Notes under the pieces: model-generated
Database searches by the model: none
Seen by the model: only the letters and a program-made list of their open reading frames with translations
What the model was told of the DNA's origin: nothing
Translations under genes and position numbers: made by a program
Part shown: positions 6,115 through 7,213 of the stretch, in pieces
How the letters are laid out: each line of letters begins with the position of its first letter
Numbering within the stretch: the first letter of the stretch is position 1
Source: JAEUIE01 sp035430005
Lineage (GTDB): Bacteria; Planctomycetota; Planctomycetia; Gemmatales; HRBIN36
Direction of reading: 5' to 3'
Assembly (NCBI GenBank): GCA_035430005.1
Contig: DAOMFV010000187.1
Coordinates: 1-7,213 of the forward strand
Length of the DNA stretch: 7,213 bases

Positions 6115-7005
6115 ATGCTACGTGTCGCCTGTCCGAAATGTGCCAAGTCGCTGGGACTGCCCGTAACTGCTGCAGGCAAGAATGTGAAATGCCCTCAGTG
6201 TCAGCAGGTGTTCATGGCTCCAGCACCACCAGCCGCTGCGGTAACCAAGCCGAATGCAAAGGATGCATCCAATAAGGCGGGTTTTATTGTGGAAGAGGCA
6301 ACCGCTTATGCGCTGAAGGAAGATGTGCCGACACCTGAACAATTGAAGAAATCGGCTCAGGGCGAAGAAATTGACGCGATGGTCGTTGATGCCCAACGTA
6401 ACAAGATTCGGTCGAAAGCTTGGGAAAAAGTAGGCACTCCAGCTAAATTTGTCAAGCGTGCGGCTCTCACAGCCTGCATCTTCTGGCTGTGTGCTTATCT
6501 TTTCATGCTGATGGTTATTGTCTTAGCCAATCATAACATGGAAATAGCAGACCCGAAAACAGGGATGATCGATTCGGGTGGCAAGAAAGCTTATCCCAAA
6601 TATTTATTTGTTCAGGATATTATTCCAGAAATCAATCCTAGGAATGAAGCCACGCGCCCAGTATTTCTCTGGCTATATTGTACCGGCTTCTTGATTATTG
6701 CCCTCTCCATCTACGGTTTGCAGTTAGCGGGGGCAGAATCCATGAAGAAACTGGAAGGCTATCGACTGTCGATATTTTCGATGCTCGTGGGAACCTTCTC
6801 TCTTAATCTTTTCGCCATTCTGGGGCTGCTAGCCCTGATGGATAAGGGAGTGCAATACGAATTCCGCGTTTCCCAACGCAGGCTGGAAGGCAAAACGGGA
6901 GCCGAGTTGTACGAAGAGGGCGAAGAAGAGGAGGAGGAAGAAGAAGAAGAAGAAGAAGAAGAAGAGGAGGAGGAGGAAGAACGACCGGCTCGTCGTCGAA
7001 GATAA
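6115..7005 (+). CDS. MJ0042-type zinc-ribbon membrane protein with a poly-glutamate tail
   Basis: The 296-residue protein of unknown function starts with a zinc ribbon, CPKC at 6-9 and CPQC at 26-29 (two CxxC pairs, MJ0042 style). A Pro/Ala-rich linker and a charged region up to about residue 115 follow. Three hydrophobic segments are likely transmembrane helices: about 116-138 (ALTACIFWLCAYLFMLMVIV), 183-205 (VFLWLYCTGFLIIALSIYG) and 219-242 (IFSMLVGTFSLNLFAILGLL). The region between the first two (about 140-182) would be on one side of the membrane. The C-terminus has EEG, then 20 consecutive Glu (270-289), then RPARRRR. By charge the zinc ribbon should be cytoplasmic; three helices would put the acidic tail on the opposite face, so the topology needs testing. 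Zinc-ribbon/TM proteins of this kind are common in planctomycetes, mostly uncharacterised. Metal binding and membrane location are inferred. Confidence 0.82.
   Translation: MLRVACPKCAKSLGLPVTAAGKNVKCPQCQQVFMAPAPPAAAVTKPNAKDASNKAGFIVEEATAYALKEDVPTPEQLKKSAQGEEIDAMVVDAQRNKIRSKAWEKVGTPAKFVKRAALTACIFWLCAYLFMLMVIVLANHNMEIADPKTGMIDSGGKKAYPKYLFVQDIIPEINPRNEATRPVFLWLYCTGFLIIALSIYGLQLAGAESMKKLEGYRLSIFSMLVGTFSLNLFAILGLLALMDKGVQYEFRVSQRRLEGKTGAELYEEGEEEEEEEEEEEEEEEEEEEERPARRRR
6922..6981 (+). repeat. GAR trinucleotide microsatellite (poly-Glu coding)
   Basis: Twenty consecutive GAA or GAG codons make a 60-base uninterrupted purine tract. The central block (9 consecutive GAA codons, 6937-6963) is a perfect triplet repeat. 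Such tracts can slip during replication, in steps of three here, so length may vary between strains without breaking the frame. Confidence 0.9.
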
Positions 7006-7007
7006 TC

Positions 7008-7049
7008 AGAACAGGAGGCATATCTTTTCCTCACAAGACACTCTGTTCT
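7008..7049 (+). terminator. Weak stem-loop after the zinc-ribbon gene
   Basis: AGAACAG (7008-7014) pairs with CTGTTCT (7043-7049), and GAGG (7015-7018) with CCTC (7029-7032) inside it. The 3' side is followed by CTTAAAGG rather than a T run, so termination is uncertain. Confidence 0.25.
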
Positions 7050-7064
7050 CTTAAAGGATACCAG

Positions 7065-7070
7065 TATAAT
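7065..7070 (+). promoter_or_regulatory. Perfect -10 hexamer upstream of the last gene
   Basis: TATAAT matches the -10 consensus exactly and lies about 70 bases before the GTG at 7141. The position 17 bases upstream reads TCTGTT, a poor -35. It is a candidate promoter only. Confidence 0.33.
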
Positions 7071-7140
7071 ATCCCCGTTGGCCGTCAGGCTGGGCAGGTG
7101 CTTTCAGCTTTGGAAACGGCCCCCTCTCTGGAGAGTACAC

Positions 7141-7213
7141 GTGAAGTGGCTCACAACACGTTCGCTGGCACTACTGGCGTTATGCTTCTCGGTCGTCAAG
7201 GATGGCAAGACCG
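7141..7213 (+). CDS. N-terminus of a probable exported protein (cut by the right edge)
   Basis: From the GTG at 7141 the 24 visible codons read MKWLTTRSLALLALCFSVVKDGKT: a Lys/Arg-containing start, then a hydrophobic core, as in a signal peptide or membrane anchor. GGAG about 7 bases upstream (in CTGGAGAGTACAC) supports this start. LALC is not a good lipobox because the residue before Cys is Leu. The frame is open upstream to the stop of the preceding gene at 7005, so a longer N-terminus (for example from TTG at 7078) is possible. Too little is present to name a function. Confidence 0.5.
   Translation, partial: MKWLTTRSLALLALCFSVVKDGKT

Noticed and set aside
7006..7140. Stop-codon readthrough joining the zinc-ribbon gene to the last reading frame
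   Set aside because: The frame is indeed open after the TAA at 7003-7005, but a stretch of about 67 codons can be open by chance, and a TATAAT, a GGAG and a signal-like N-terminus mark a separate gene.

Overview
The window (about 7.2 kb, moderate GC, with one 10-base run of N) looks like a draft or metagenome-assembled contig from a planctomycete. The main grounds are a secreted PQQ-type beta-propeller protein that begins its mature part with DWPQWLGPQRD, a membrane protein with an N-terminal MJ0042-type zinc ribbon, and the overall style of the genes. This is inference from family knowledge; there is no rRNA or other phylogenetic marker here.

Layout, left to right. (1) 1-1836, minus strand: an EpsC/CysE-type serine O-acetyltransferase gene followed 17 bases later by a PQQ-like beta-propeller gene that runs off the left edge. 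(2) 1837-2024: a divergent intergenic region with a candidate promoter for the plus-strand genes. (3) 2025-3464, plus strand: a tight pair, hypoxanthine phosphoribosyltransferase (hpt) and a class IV aminotransferase with D-amino-acid aminotransferase signatures (dat). (4) 3465-3517: a short convergent gap with a stem-loop. (5) 3518-5774, minus strand: pdhA then pdhB, the two subunits of the E1 component of pyruvate dehydrogenase. pdhB is interrupted by the N gap, and its reading frame is restored only if the true gap is not 10 bases. (6) 5775-6114: a divergent, gene-free stretch with promoter-like motifs, a palindrome and a potentially structured leader. (7) 6115-7005, plus strand: a zinc-ribbon, three-helix membrane protein ending in 20 consecutive glutamates. 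(8) 7141-7213: the first codons of a probable exported protein cut by the right edge.

The metabolic genes are housekeeping: cysteine precursor synthesis, purine salvage, D-amino acid supply for peptidoglycan, and pyruvate oxidation to acetyl-CoA. No E2 or E3 gene of the pyruvate dehydrogenase complex lies next to pdhAB in this window.

The most unusual structure is a 140-bp mirror-symmetric element between pdhA and pdhB (4533-4672). It has two 52-base inverted arms, each carrying two hairpins, around a 36-base centre. The differences between the arms fall in loops, in linkers, or as compensating changes that keep the stems paired. It looks like a small palindromic intergenic repeat or MITE-like element that now sits inside the pdhA-pdhB transcript. 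I found no convincing new multi-gene system.
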